Source of the DNA: Marinobacter sp. MDS2
GTDB lineage: Bacteria > Pseudomonadota > Gammaproteobacteria > Pseudomonadales > Oleiphilaceae
Assembly: GCF_030718085.1 (NCBI RefSeq)
Contig: NZ_JAVAJF010000002.1
Span: forward strand, 434,001-498,000
Direction: 5' to 3'
DNA length: 64,000 nt
The notes under the pieces are model-generated. The model saw only the letters and a program-made list of their open reading frames with translations, made no database searches and was not told the DNA's origin. Positions 38,638 through 47,508 of the stretch are shown piece by piece. Each line of letters opens with the position of its first letter. The first letter of the stretch is position 1. The position numbers were made by a program, and so were the translations under genes.

Positions 38638-39588
38638 ATGGAACCCATTCGTCCAGATGACGATGAGCTGAGAGCTGACGAACCGTTTGGTGGTGCCGAG
38701 CGAAGAGAACCGGAAAAACCACGAGTGAAACAAGAAAAACCGGCTAAAAGTCCCAAGTCGCCGAAGTCGGTCAACGACAGCGGCCGTGTCGGCGGAGGGA
38801 CTGCACTGGTTTGGGTGCTGTTGGTGCTTGTCGCTGCAGCCGCCGGGGTGGGCTGGTATCTGCAAGAGCAACGTATTCAGGCTCTTGAGGGGCAGCTTCA
38901 GGACGCTGATTATTGGGCAAGACAAAGTAATCTGGCGCTGGCACGCTTTGAGGGTGAATTGTCTGAAACCGGAGAGTCTTTGGAGGAGCGAGGGGCTCGG
39001 TTAGAGCAGCAGATTGCCGGTCATGAAAAGCGCCTGGAAACGGCGGATAGCGAGATCCGCAAGTTATGGGTGATTGCGAACGAGAAAAATAAGCAGCGCT
39101 TGAACGAGCAGCAGCAAAAAATCGTCGCCCTCGAGAAACAGCTGGCGGGGGCAGGAAAAGCTGTTACAGATCTTGGTGCGCAGCTGGAAAAAGTTCGCTC
39201 CGGGATTGCCGGAGATGTGGCTCAGTTGGCGGAGCGCATGAAAGGAGCCATTGCATCTCTGGAACAGGCCGATCAAGCCACGGAAAAACAACTGGCGGCC
39301 GTCGAACAGAAAATAGACGGTGTTGAGCCTCTTGTTGAACGTCGTATCAAACGCTTTGAGCAAGAGCAGAAGTTGAGCATGGACGGTTTAGAGGCTCGTA
39401 TCGCGACACTGGAAAAGAAAGCGGGAACGCAAGCCGACGGTAGAGACGTTCGGGCATTGAAGACCCAGATATCTGAACTAAAACAAGCGGTCGCGTCTAT
39501 CGATGCTTCAAGGGCGCAGCTGACGTCCCGGTTGGTTCGTTTGTCTGAAGAGGTCAATCAGATTCGGTCCAGAGCTGGCGGGCAGTGA
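38638..39588 (+). CDS. Membrane-anchored coiled-coil protein, hypothetical
   Basis: A 316-residue protein with a charged cytoplasmic N-terminus of about 55 residues, one membrane helix (about residues 57-77), then almost continuous coiled coil to the end (heptads through LEGQLQ, EERGARLEQQ, LEKQLAGAG, VEQKIDGVE, LKTQISELKQ). No catalytic motif is seen. The layout suggests a periplasmic or envelope spacer protein; the family is unknown to me. GGAG lies 6 bases before the ATG. Confidence 0.75.
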   Translation: MEPIRPDDDELRADEPFGGAERREPEKPRVKQEKPAKSPKSPKSVNDSGRVGGGTALVWVLLVLVAAAAGVGWYLQEQRIQALEGQLQDADYWARQSNLALARFEGELSETGESLEERGARLEQQIAGHEKRLETADSEIRKLWVIANEKNKQRLNEQQQKIVALEKQLAGAGKAVTDLGAQLEKVRSGIAGDVAQLAERMKGAIASLEQADQATEKQLAAVEQKIDGVEPLVERRIKRFEQEQKLSMDGLEARIATLEKKAGTQADGRDVRALKTQISELKQAVASIDASRAQLTSRLVRLSEEVNQIRSRAGGQ

Positions 39589-39714
39589 TTTAAGGCGAAG
39601 CTGTGCGAGGTTGAATGTAACGGTTTGTATTCATCCCTTGCGGTAGCTCTCATTTCTCTCGGGTAGCAGTTGATATGATCAGGCAACTCGAAAAGGGATG
39701 AAGAGTGAAAAACA

Positions 39715-40575
39715 ATGAGAATCCGAGTGCCTTTCGTTAAGAACGCCGCCATGCTTTGCTGTGTGGTGGCGTTGTCCGGTTGTACGGTATACCAATCTAT
39801 TGGTAAGAGTGTCGGTGGTTTTCTGCACCCCGTGTCAGGTCATAACTTCGTGCACATCGATACCGATGAGTGGAGCCAGAATAACGCACTGCTCTATTTT
39901 TACCGTACCGACTCTGAATGGGCGGGCGATGAAATTGAAGCGCCCAGTGTCTATATCGACGACCATCATTATTTCAATATCCGTAATAACAGCTTTACAT
40001 GGCTTGAGGTCGCGCCGGGCGAGCGGCACATCGCGATGCGTCGTCCTTTGCTTGGGCTTGAGGGGCTGGGTTCGTTCAGTCTCAGCTTGATTGCAGATGC
40101 CACGCTCAATGTTGAGTCAGGCAAAATTTATTACCTTCGCTATAACGAACTCACCGAGCCGGACGAGCTACACCCAGAACTAGATCCCGATGATCCGTTG
40201 GCGTCCGGTGATTTGCAGTTGGTGACGCGAAGCTATGCCATGAGGCCCGGCGAGATTGTTTCGACGTTGTTTCTAAACAGTGATTTGCTGGCGCCGAACC
40301 ATGCCGCTGCGTCTATCGTCGAGGAAAACCAAGACGACGATTATGAAAAGCGGAAGGCGGCCCTCGAAGAAGAGCGGGAGCTGGAGGTTGAGCGGCTTAA
40401 GCAGCTGGGCAAGTATGAGTCGGCTCCTTGGTACTGGCCGTTCGGAGGAGGCCGGGCGGTGCCTCTGGAAAGTGATCAAAAACTGCAACAGCTTGATGAG
40501 CAGTATGCCCGGCTCGAACAAGAGCGTGAGCGACGGAAAGAAGCAGAGTCTGGCGGAGGCTGGTGGATTTTTTGA
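39715..40575 (+). CDS. DUF2846-like lipoprotein
   Basis: A 286-residue protein with a lipoprotein signal (VVALSGC, cysteine 23) and a domain like DUF2846: ALLYFYRTDSEW, SVYIDDHHYFNIRNNSFTWLEVAPGERHIAMRR, and YYLRYN. The C-terminal 80 residues are a charged helix ending in GGGWWIF. A surface or periplasmic role is inferred from the signal alone. Upstream is a 126-base gap with no visible terminator. Confidence 0.75.
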   Translation: MRIRVPFVKNAAMLCCVVALSGCTVYQSIGKSVGGFLHPVSGHNFVHIDTDEWSQNNALLYFYRTDSEWAGDEIEAPSVYIDDHHYFNIRNNSFTWLEVAPGERHIAMRRPLLGLEGLGSFSLSLIADATLNVESGKIYYLRYNELTEPDELHPELDPDDPLASGDLQLVTRSYAMRPGEIVSTLFLNSDLLAPNHAAASIVEENQDDDYEKRKAALEEERELEVERLKQLGKYESAPWYWPFGGGRAVPLESDQKLQQLDEQYARLEQERERRKEAESGGGWWIF

Positions 40576-40705
40576 AGCGTTGGTGGGTACACTGAGGCGT
40601 TCGCCTAAAGCACTGCGCCGTTTGGGTTCAAGTCGCTGATTTTGGTTAATAATTGCTCGGCTTGAGGGTGTTTCGAAAAAGTTTAGATTTTTTTCGTGAA
40701 AACGT

Positions 40706-40733
40706 TTGACACCGACGAAGAAATGCTTAAAAT
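40706..40733 (+). promoter_or_regulatory. Sigma-70 promoter of the tRNA cluster
   Basis: TTGACA at 40706-40711 and TAAAAT at 40728-40733 are 16 bases apart, followed by a GC-rich discriminator (GCGC) typical of stable-RNA promoters under stringent control. The first tRNA begins 98 bases on. Confidence 0.85.
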
Positions 40734-40831
40734 GCGCATCTCACTTGGTTGAGACAGCAACGCTGAATCAGCAAGCGCCAAAAGCGCACAAGTGACTGCT
40801 TAAGGCTTGAAGAACAGTAAAGCCTCGAAGT

Positions 40832-40907
40832 GGGTGGTTAGCTCAGCTGGGAGAGCATCGCCCTTACAAGGCGAGGGTCACTGGTTCGATCCCAGTACCA
40901 CCCACCA
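40832..40907 (+). tRNA. tRNA-Val (anticodon TAC), copy 1
   Basis: A 76-base cloverleaf: acceptor GGGTGGT, D-arm GCTC/GAGC, anticodon loop CTTACAA, T-arm with GGTTCGATCC, and encoded CCA. Identical to the copy at 41055-41130. Confidence 0.97.
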
Positions 40908-40970
40908 CTTTTAAGCAGTAAGTCAGACGAGTGTCTGGCACCCGATTTAGCCGAATAGGCTGAGTCATGC

Positions 40971-41047
40971 GGAGCGGTAGTTCAGTTGGTTAGAATACCG
41001 GCCTGTCACGCCGGGGGTCGCGGGTTCGAGTCCCGTCCGCTCCGCCA
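40971..41047 (+). tRNA. tRNA-Asp (anticodon GTC)
   Basis: A 77-base cloverleaf: acceptor GGAGCGG with CCGCTCC, anticodon loop CTGTCAC, T-loop GGTTCGAGTCC and encoded CCA. It lies between the two tRNA-Val copies. Confidence 0.97.
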
Positions 41048-41054
41048 CTTTTTC

Positions 41055-41130
41055 GGGTGGTTAGCTCAGCTGGGAGAGCATCGCCCTTACAAGGCGAGGG
41101 TCACTGGTTCGATCCCAGTACCACCCACCA
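41055..41130 (+). tRNA. tRNA-Val (anticodon TAC), copy 2
   Basis: Identical in sequence to the first tRNA-Val. Only 7 bases separate it from tRNA-Asp, so all three come from one precursor. Confidence 0.97.
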
Positions 41131-41143
41131 GGTTTGAAGAAAA

Positions 41144-41172
41144 GCAGATCCAATCGGATCTGCTTTTTTTTT
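41144..41172 (+). terminator. Rho-independent terminator of the tRNA cluster
   Basis: GCAGATCC pairs with GGATCTGC around a 4-base loop, followed by T9. Confidence 0.94.
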
Positions 41173-41248
41173 GCCTTCAGAAATCTCAGCGTGCCACAAA
41201 AGAAGCCGGGAGACCTAAGTCACCCGGCTTTGATTTGCCTACCGTGCT

Positions 41249-42655
41249 TTACTTGCCAATCAAAGACTGGCCACAAACCCGCACAACGTTACCTGTAACA
41301 CCAGCAGAGGCTGGGTTGCAGTACCAGGCAATGGCTTCCGCCACGTCAATTGGTTGACCGCCCTGAGACAGGCTGTTCATGCGTCGGCCGGCTTCACGGA
41401 TGGTAAAGGGCATGGCGGCCGTCATTTGCGTTTCGATAAAGCCGGGCGCGATAGCGTTGATGGTGATGCCGTCCTTAAGCTGCTTGGACATGGCTTCCAC
41501 GTATCCGATGACGCCACTCTTGGCGCAGGAATAGTTGGTTTGGCCGAAGTTGCCGGCTATGCCGCTGATGGACGAGATGCACACAATGCGGCCGTTCTCG
41601 TTCAGCAGGCTGCGGTGCATCAGCTCTTCATCGATCAGCTCTTCTGCGGTCAGGTTGACAGCAATGGTCATGTCCCAGAAGTGCTCTGGCATGTTGCCGA
41701 GCGTCTTGTCACGGGTGATGCCCGCGTTGTGAACCACAAAGTCCACACCGCCGGTTTCTTTGGCGATGAAATCTGCAATCAGCTTTGGTGCTTTTTCGTC
41801 AGTGATATCGCAGGCCAGAGCCTTGCCTTTGATGGCATCGGTAACGGTTTTCAGATCTTCCAGGGCTTGCGGGATATCGAGGCCAATGACCGTTGCGCCA
41901 TCGCGAGACAAGGTTTCGGCAATGGATGCGCCGATGCCGCGAGACGCGCCGGTGACGAGTGCGACTTTGCCGGCAAGAGGTGCGACCGGATTGGTGGCTT
42001 TCGCTGTGTCGGCTTTTCCGATGCGAACAAACTGACCTGACACATAGGCTGAGCGAGGCGACAGGAAGAAGCGTACGCTGGAGTCCAGCTGGTTCTCGGC
42101 ATTAGGTGCCACCCAGATCAGGTTGGCGGTGGCGCCTTTTTTGCCGATCTCTTTGCCCATGGCCCGTACAAAACCTTCAAGCGACTGCTGGGCTGCAGCC
42201 TGAGGTGCCTTGCGGCAGGTATGCGGGTCTTGTCCGATCACCAGAATACGGCCGTTGGCGGCCAGTTTGCGGATAGTCGGGTGAAAGAAATCGTACAACG
42301 CGCGCAATTCCTGTGGCGTTTTCAGACCGGTTGCGTCAAAAACCAGAGCGGAGAACTTGCCGTTCAATTCGCCGGTCACATCCAGCGCTTCGGCTTTATT
42401 GCCTAGTTTCGAGGATTCGTCCAAAGTGTCCAGGCCGGTTGCGTGAAACAAATTGGCGGGGCTGGCGCCCAGTGTGGCACCTAATGTGGCGACCGCCTTT
42501 GCGCCGGAGCCGGCGCCAACCAATACGTCGCCTTCAATATAAGGCTGGTCGACACGCTTCAGGCGCTTCAACGGGTTAGGCGAAGGCAGGCCTAACGATT
42601 GGGCGGCAGATTTACCGACGGGGGTGTTGACGAGCTTGAGATAGAGGTCAGACAT
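41249..42655 (-). CDS. High-molecular-weight 3-oxoacyl reductase (FabG4-like)
   Basis: A 468-residue protein made of two Rossmann-like halves. The N-terminal half (to about residue 220) is a degenerate domain as in FabG4. The C-terminal half is a full SDR, with VTGASRGIG (about 234-242), NAGITRD, ISSISG and the catalytic YSCAK, ending in the usual CGQSL. FabG4 proteins reduce 3-oxoacyl-CoA/ACP using NADH. It is divergent from a FadI-like thiolase, a pairing that suggests joint work in fatty acyl-CoA metabolism. Confidence 0.92.
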   Translation of the reverse strand: MSDLYLKLVNTPVGKSAAQSLGLPSPNPLKRLKRVDQPYIEGDVLVGAGSGAKAVATLGATLGASPANLFHATGLDTLDESSKLGNKAEALDVTGELNGKFSALVFDATGLKTPQELRALYDFFHPTIRKLAANGRILVIGQDPHTCRKAPQAAAQQSLEGFVRAMGKEIGKKGATANLIWVAPNAENQLDSSVRFFLSPRSAYVSGQFVRIGKADTAKATNPVAPLAGKVALVTGASRGIGASIAETLSRDGATVIGLDIPQALEDLKTVTDAIKGKALACDITDEKAPKLIADFIAKETGGVDFVVHNAGITRDKTLGNMPEHFWDMTIAVNLTAEELIDEELMHRSLLNENGRIVCISSISGIAGNFGQTNYSCAKSGVIGYVEAMSKQLKDGITINAIAPGFIETQMTAAMPFTIREAGRRMNSLSQGGQPIDVAEAIAWYCNPASAGVTGNVVRVCGQSLIGK

Positions 42656-42840
42656 ACATGCTTCCTATTAGGGCGTTTTGCTAAGAATGCCATAAAGGGT
42701 AAGGATTCCTCAGCCTATTGGATTGACTGAAGCCGGTGTTGGTGTTGTCAGACTTGCCAATGAGACGCGCCGGTTTATCGATAGACTTCAGCCTAACGTC
42801 AAATTATTCGACTCTTCATTGTGATACAGGACATTTTGAT

Positions 42841-44160
42841 ATGGCACAGGCTCAGAAAAGCACCAAATCCAAAGCAGCGAAATCCGGCACCGGTATTCGT
42901 CGCGTTGCGGTTATTGGTGGTAACCGAACGCCGTTTGCTCGGTCCAACTCGGCATACAGTAAGATCAGCAACCAAGAGATGCTGACCTCGTGTTTGCGCG
43001 GTCTTGTGGATCGTTACAACCTGCAAGATAAACGCTTGGGTGAAGTGGTTGCCGGCGCGGTTATCAAGCACTCCCGCGACTTTAACCTGACCCGAGAGGC
43101 GGTGCTTAGTTCTGGCCTGGCGCCTGAAACCTCGGCGTATGACATCCAGCAGGCGTGTGGTACCGGCCTTGAAGCCGCTATTCTGGTAGCCAACAAGATT
43201 GCCCTGGGGCAAATCGAGTGCGGTATTGCTGGCGGTACAGATACTACCTCCGACGCACCTATTGGTGTGGGCGAAGGCTTGCGTGAGATCCTGCTGGACC
43301 TTAACCGTGCGAAAACCGCCAAAGAACGCCTGAAAATTCTGACCCGTTTCCGCCCCAGCCATCTGGCTCCGGAAATTCCGACCAACGGGGAGCCCCGTAC
43401 CGGTTTGTCTATGGGGGATCACTGCCAGATCACCGCCAAAGAGTGGAGTATTGCCCGCGAAGATCAGGATCAGCTTGCTTACGAAAGCCATCAGAAGCTG
43501 GCGAAAGCCTACGAAGAAGGTTTCTTTGAAGACTTGATCACCCCGCTGGCGGGCCTGGATAAAGACAACATCCTGCGCCCTGATACCACGCTTGAAAAGT
43601 TGGCGACACTGAAGCCCTGCTTTGATCGTGAAAACGGCACCATGACCGCTGCCAACAGCACCGCGCTGACCGACGGTGCGTCTTGCGTGTTGCTGGCGAG
43701 TGAAGAGTGGGCCAAAGAGAATGGCCTGGAAGTTCGGGCGTGGCTGACCTTCTCGGAGGTTGCTGCGGTTGATTTTGTGGATAAGAAAGAAGGCCTGTTG
43801 ATGGCGCCTGCTTACGCCGTTCCGCGTATGCTGGAAAAGGCTGGCCTGACGCTTCAGGATTTCGACTTCTATGAGATTCACGAGGCCTTTGCCGCTCAGG
43901 TTCTGTCAACGCTGAAAGCCTGGGAAGATCCCGCGTTCTGTAAAGAACGCCTCGGCCTGGACAAGCCGCTGGGCAGCATCGACCGTTCGAAGATGAACGT
44001 GAAAGGCTCCAGCCTGGCAACCGGCCACCCGTTTGCTGCCACCGGTGGGCGCATTGTTTCGACGCTGGCGAAGTTGCTGGAAGAGAAGGGAAGCGGCCGC
44101 GGCTTGATTTCGATCTGTGCGGCCGGTGGTCAGGGTGTTACGGCTATTCTGGAGCGCTAA
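42841..44160 (+). CDS. Acetyl-CoA C-acyltransferase (FadI-like thiolase)
   Basis: A 439-residue thiolase from the ATG at 42841, with AGGA 9 bases before it; an in-frame start at 42736 lacks support. The acylated cysteine is in QQACGTGLEA, the histidine in IHEAFAAQ and GHPFAATGGR, and the second cysteine in SICAAGGQG. The long form with AVIGGNRTPFARSNSAYSKISNQEM at the N-terminus is FadI-like. It cleaves 3-ketoacyl-CoA in beta-oxidation, or condenses acetyl-CoA in reverse. Divergent from the FabG4-like gene. Confidence 0.93.
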   Translation: MAQAQKSTKSKAAKSGTGIRRVAVIGGNRTPFARSNSAYSKISNQEMLTSCLRGLVDRYNLQDKRLGEVVAGAVIKHSRDFNLTREAVLSSGLAPETSAYDIQQACGTGLEAAILVANKIALGQIECGIAGGTDTTSDAPIGVGEGLREILLDLNRAKTAKERLKILTRFRPSHLAPEIPTNGEPRTGLSMGDHCQITAKEWSIAREDQDQLAYESHQKLAKAYEEGFFEDLITPLAGLDKDNILRPDTTLEKLATLKPCFDRENGTMTAANSTALTDGASCVLLASEEWAKENGLEVRAWLTFSEVAAVDFVDKKEGLLMAPAYAVPRMLEKAGLTLQDFDFYEIHEAFAAQVLSTLKAWEDPAFCKERLGLDKPLGSIDRSKMNVKGSSLATGHPFAATGGRIVSTLAKLLEEKGSGRGLISICAAGGQGVTAILER

Positions 44161-44184
44161 ATTCCAGGAATGTTGTAATTCCCT

Positions 44185-44213
44185 TTGACATAAGGCGCTT
44201 CACCTCGTATTAT
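44185..44213 (+). promoter_or_regulatory. Sigma-70 promoter of tRNA-fMet
   Basis: TTGACA (44185-44190), 17 bases, TATTAT (44208-44213), then the GC-rich discriminator TCGCGCC. A near-consensus stable-RNA promoter 44 bases before the tRNA. Confidence 0.9.
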
Positions 44214-44257
44214 TCGCGCCACGTTGATCAAGGCGACTTGGTTAACAACCAGTTTGA

Positions 44258-44334
<77 letters not shown>

Positions 44335-44343
44335 TATAAAAGA

Positions 44344-44378
44344 AAGGCAGATCAGTAACTTACTGGTCTGCCTTTTTT
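44344..44378 (+). terminator. Rho-independent terminator of tRNA-fMet
   Basis: AAGGCAGATCAGTAA pairs with TTACTGGTCTGCCTT (one G-T pair) and runs into T6. Confidence 0.93.
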
Positions 44379-44403
44379 GCGTTTGGGGTGAGGGAAAATC
44401 CCT

Positions 44404-44440
44404 GTGACAAATATGTGACGTATTTGTGCCAAAACGTGAA
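44404..44440 (+). repeat. Helically phased GTGAC-like direct repeats, candidate integrase arm sites
   Basis: GTGAC, GTGAC, GTGCC and GTGAA begin at 44404, 44415, 44426 and 44436, that is every 10-11 bases; another GTGAC is at 44468. Within them ACAAATA and TATTTGT (44407-44427) also form a perfect 7-bp inverted repeat. Between the attachment tRNA and int/xis, this is where arm-type sites for recombinase or excisionase are expected. Confidence 0.5.
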
Positions 44441-44584
44441 AGCCCCAACTTGGGCTCATTTCCAAAAGTGACCGTAAGGCTTCTTGTGGCACAGAGTCTA
44501 ACTGCGGCGGACGTGCCCCCGCTTTCCCGCATTCTTTGGCCGGCTCCTTCCTTGGAATCGCTATGAAATGGGTTTCTTGTCTAT

Positions 44585-44791
44585 CTATTCGTCTTTCTGA
44601 AATTCCAGTAGATCACCGACCTCACATTCAAACAGTTTGCAGAGCTTATCGAGCGCGTCGAGCTCAATACGTTGGGCTGTTTCTTTGTAGAGAAGCGTCA
44701 CTGTATTTCGGTTGAGTCCTGTTTCTCGAGCTACATCCACAATCTTCATTTTATGCTCGCCCATCAGTCGGGCTAGGTGGCATCTAATCAT
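44585..44791 (-). CDS. Small XRE/Cro-C1 family regulator
   Basis: A 68-residue single-domain helix-turn-helix protein from the ATG at 44791, with AAGGAC upstream; a longer frame to 44848 exists. The motif reads VDVARETGLNRNTVTLLYKE, and the tail LDKLCKLFECEVGDLLEF is the usual last helices of the small Cro/C1 (YozG-like) class. It is divergent from the excisionase-integrase operon, and two operator-like sites lie between them. It probably represses that operon and itself. Confidence 0.88.
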   Translation of the reverse strand: MIRCHLARLMGEHKMKIVDVARETGLNRNTVTLLYKETAQRIELDALDKLCKLFECEVGDLLEFQKDE

Positions 44792-44817
44792 TAATTGAGT
44801 CGTCCTTAATGAACAAA

Positions 44818-44886
44818 TGTCATCCAGAATGGCAAAAAGTTCTTGCAAATGTACTTTTATTGCCTAAAATGCCATTTAGGGTGACA
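44818..44886. promoter_or_regulatory. Pair of inverted operator-like sites between regulator and xis/int operon
   Basis: TGTCATCCAGAATGGCA (44818-44834) and TGCCATTTAGGGTGACA (44870-44886) match as inverted copies at 14 of 17 positions. Each is itself an imperfect dyad of form TGyCA-N7-TGrCA. They flank the divergent promoters, the classic place for the small XRE regulator to bind. Confidence 0.65.
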
Positions 44887-44945
44887 TTCTGATACGAGGA
44901 ATGTCTTTTGTTGATCTAGAGTAGCGCAACAGAAGGAACAATTCG

Positions 44946-45191
44946 ATGGAAAATTCCTACACCTACCTGACTACTGAAGAATTGGCTGGTCGTATCAAAT
45001 ACGACTGCAGAACTATCCGTCAGTGTTTAAAAGACACGGTGCTGTTGGAGGGCAAGCACTACATCAAGCCGTTTGGTCGCAGGAAGATTCTTTTCCTCTG
45101 GGAGGAGGTTGAGAAAGAAATGTTGGTTAATGCTCGTGAGCATGAGCACTTGTCCATTCCAATGGCCAGTGGGGTGGTGTGTCATGGGTAA
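44946..45191 (+). CDS. Excisionase-like DNA-binding protein
   Basis: An 81-residue protein with an AlpA/Xis-like winged helix: YLTTEELAGRIKYDCRTIRQCLKDTVLLEGKHYIKPFGRRKILFLWEEVEKEM. AGAAGGAAC precedes the ATG. Its last codons overlap the integrase start by 8 bases, so the two are coupled. Excisionases bend attachment DNA and steer the recombinase toward excision; this role is inferred from position and fold. Confidence 0.8.
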   Translation: MENSYTYLTTEELAGRIKYDCRTIRQCLKDTVLLEGKHYIKPFGRRKILFLWEEVEKEMLVNAREHEHLSIPMASGVVCHG

Positions 45192-46413
45192 AGTGAGAGT
45201 GCGAAAAGAAACCGGGAAGCTGTACCTGGATTTTATGTACCGAGGACACCGCTGCCGCGAACAGACAGCGTTGCCGAATACGGCAGCGAATCGTAAGCGT
45301 GTTGAAGCGCTCCTGCAGAAAGTTGAAGCGAGCATTCTGGTGGGTTCATTTGATTATGCAGAGCAGTTTCCGCAGAGTAAGAACCTTAAGAAATTTCAGC
45401 CGAAAACAGGGAGTGGTGAAGTTAATGGTTCCGTACAAGCGGGGCCTGATACTGGAGAGCATACTCCTATGTTTTCGGATTTTGCTGATCAATGGTTTGC
45501 AGAAAGCAAAATTCAGTGGCGAAACTCCCACACTCGAAATGTGATCTCCATTCTCGAAAGCTCGCTCAAACCAGCTTTTAAGAACAAGCAGGTAGGCGAG
45601 ATCACTAAGGCCGACATTCTTGCCGCCCGGAACAAGATGGCGAAGCGTAAGGGCAGGGGAGCAAACGGCCTGATGTCGCCTAAGACCATCAACAGCCACA
45701 TGACGATCCTGCGGATGATTCTAACGGAGGCGGCTGAGCGGTTTGACTTCACGAATCCCTATCTGAACATAAAGCCGCTCAAGCAGCAGAGGGTACACAT
45801 CGAGCCTTTCTCCCTGAATGAGGTAGAAAAGATTCTCGAAACGGTCAGAGAGGATTACCACAACTATTACCTGGTGCGTTTTTACACCGGCATGCGAACG
45901 GGGGAGGTTGATGGCCTCAAGTGGGAGTACGTGGATTTTGAAAAGCGGGAAATCCTGGTACGTGAAACACTTATCCACGGCCAAACCGAGTACACAAAAA
46001 CGGACGGCTCACAAAGGGAAATTCCAATGTTTGGCCCCGTGTACCAGGCACTCAAATCCCAGTACGAGGCAACCGGCAAACTCAGCAAGTTCGTATTTTG
46101 TAACCGGCTGGGAGAGCCGCTGGACCACAATAACGTGACCAAGCGTGTTTGGTACCCTTTGTTGGAACACCTCAAGCTGAAGAAACGCAGACCCTACCAG
46201 ACCCGGCATACAGCTGCGACGCTACTCCTCGCGTCGGGAGAAAACCCGGAATGGGTCGCCCGCACTCTGGGCCATTCCTCAACGGAAATGCTGTTTAAAG
46301 TGTATTCCCGCTATATCCCGAACCTGACTCGCATGGATGGCAGCGCCTTTGAGCGACTGATTCAGAGTCGGGTCATCGAAAACGATAAGGAGGTAGGTGA
46401 TGAAACTGAATGA
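45184..46413 (+). CDS. Tyrosine-type site-specific integrase
   Basis: A 409-residue recombinase from ATG 45184 (MGKVRVRKETGKLYLDFMYRG), which gives a family-like arm-binding N-terminal domain (DUF3596-like); the frame is open further upstream. The core-binding domain is about residues 100-190. The catalytic domain shows Arg in TGMRTGEVDGLKW, His-x-x-Arg-type residues in QTRHTAATLLLASG, HSS in ARTLGHSS, and the nucleophile Tyr in VYSRYIP. It catalyses integration at the tRNA-fMet. It overlaps the following HD gene by 14 bases. Confidence 0.95.
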   Translation: MGKVRVRKETGKLYLDFMYRGHRCREQTALPNTAANRKRVEALLQKVEASILVGSFDYAEQFPQSKNLKKFQPKTGSGEVNGSVQAGPDTGEHTPMFSDFADQWFAESKIQWRNSHTRNVISILESSLKPAFKNKQVGEITKADILAARNKMAKRKGRGANGLMSPKTINSHMTILRMILTEAAERFDFTNPYLNIKPLKQQRVHIEPFSLNEVEKILETVREDYHNYYLVRFYTGMRTGEVDGLKWEYVDFEKREILVRETLIHGQTEYTKTDGSQREIPMFGPVYQALKSQYEATGKLSKFVFCNRLGEPLDHNNVTKRVWYPLLEHLKLKKRRPYQTRHTAATLLLASGENPEWVARTLGHSSTEMLFKVYSRYIPNLTRMDGSAFERLIQSRVIENDKEVGDETE

Positions 46414-47353
46414 TCTACGCCCGTTGATGCAGGAAACTTTTAAAGGCACCTACCGACTGACGGGGCGTGTTGCCTGTTTTGATGATGAAGGCATTCCGTA
46501 TCTGAAACTTCGGTTAAGCAGCTGTGCCAGCGACATCGTGGTTCTGGCGGTAATTGGTTCTATATTGATTCCAGAGCACTTGGGCCACATGGATCTGGTC
46601 GTGGTCAAAGGGCAGGTGTGTGTGGGTGCGGAGGAAAGTGAGATCCTGCTGACCGATATCCGCCGCCCGTTGCAGGCAGACGTTGCCGGCTTGCCTGCAT
46701 TGCAGACTTTGCCACGGACGTTCTGTCCGAGACCGGAGGCACTGGATCAGCTGGTGGCTGCGGTTCGGTCTTTGCAGTCAGCCCCGTTACAGATGTTCAT
46801 TAAGCGAGTATTGGAGCGCCGTGACAGGCTGGAAGTCTTTCTAAAAGCTCCGGCGAGCAGGAATTACCATCATAACGAGCCTGGCGGGCTGCTGGCTCAT
46901 TCCTTGGACGTGGCGAAGAACGTAGTGGTCATGACGAAGACCAATGAACCAGACATGCCACGAGAACTTCAGGAACTCGGTTTCGTCGCTGGTTTGTTGC
47001 ACGATATTGGCAAGACCTACACCTATGATACGTGGGGTAAGCCGACAGCAACTGCAAGGTTGTGCGACCATGCCGACATGACTTTAGAGGCCTGCGCCTA
47101 CGGCCTGGCTTATCTTGACAAGGTAGACCCTGATGCGGCTCTTGCACTCCGGCACATTTGGACCTGTGCCTCGCCCGGTGCTCGCTACGGTGTCAGCCCT
47201 GCGATGACGCTTGCCCGCTACGTTCGGGACGCCGATGCCCAGAGTGCCATGGCTGACAATCAGCGGAAGGCCTATCGAAAGCGCCAGTCAATCGGTTTTG
47301 GGCGGCTCGGAAACAACACATATTGGCGGCCATCGATAGAAGCTCATGGATGA
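46400..47353 (+). CDS. HD-domain phosphohydrolase with N-terminal OB-like domain (YhaM/TraI_2-like)
   Basis: A 317-residue protein. The ATG at 46400 follows AAGGAGG closely and is preferred over the GTG one codon earlier. The N-terminal 110 residues look like an OB fold (LTGRVACFDDEGIPYLKLRLSS...VVKGQVCVGAEESEILLTDIRRP). The HD domain has HHNEPGGLLAHSLDVA and GLLHDIGKTYTYD, plus DHADMTLEA. This layout is that of YhaM-type 3'-5' exoribonucleases and of TraI_2 HD proteins in integrative elements. Its overlap with the integrase makes it part of the same operon. Confidence 0.85.
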   Translation: MKLNDLRPLMQETFKGTYRLTGRVACFDDEGIPYLKLRLSSCASDIVVLAVIGSILIPEHLGHMDLVVVKGQVCVGAEESEILLTDIRRPLQADVAGLPALQTLPRTFCPRPEALDQLVAAVRSLQSAPLQMFIKRVLERRDRLEVFLKAPASRNYHHNEPGGLLAHSLDVAKNVVVMTKTNEPDMPRELQELGFVAGLLHDIGKTYTYDTWGKPTATARLCDHADMTLEACAYGLAYLDKVDPDAALALRHIWTCASPGARYGVSPAMTLARYVRDADAQSAMADNQRKAYRKRQSIGFGRLGNNTYWRPSIEAHG

Positions 47354-47508
47354 GGCTGATGGAAACTACAGTGAGGGGTGTGAGCACATGGCGGCCACAC
47401 CCCTTTTTCATTAGATGGTGTGTGAGGAAAGCAGCTAGGCAGTGAAGCAGGCATTTACCCGGCAACGGTGCTAAGGTCAGAAAAAATATCGCGTCCAGAG
47501 CGAAGGAA

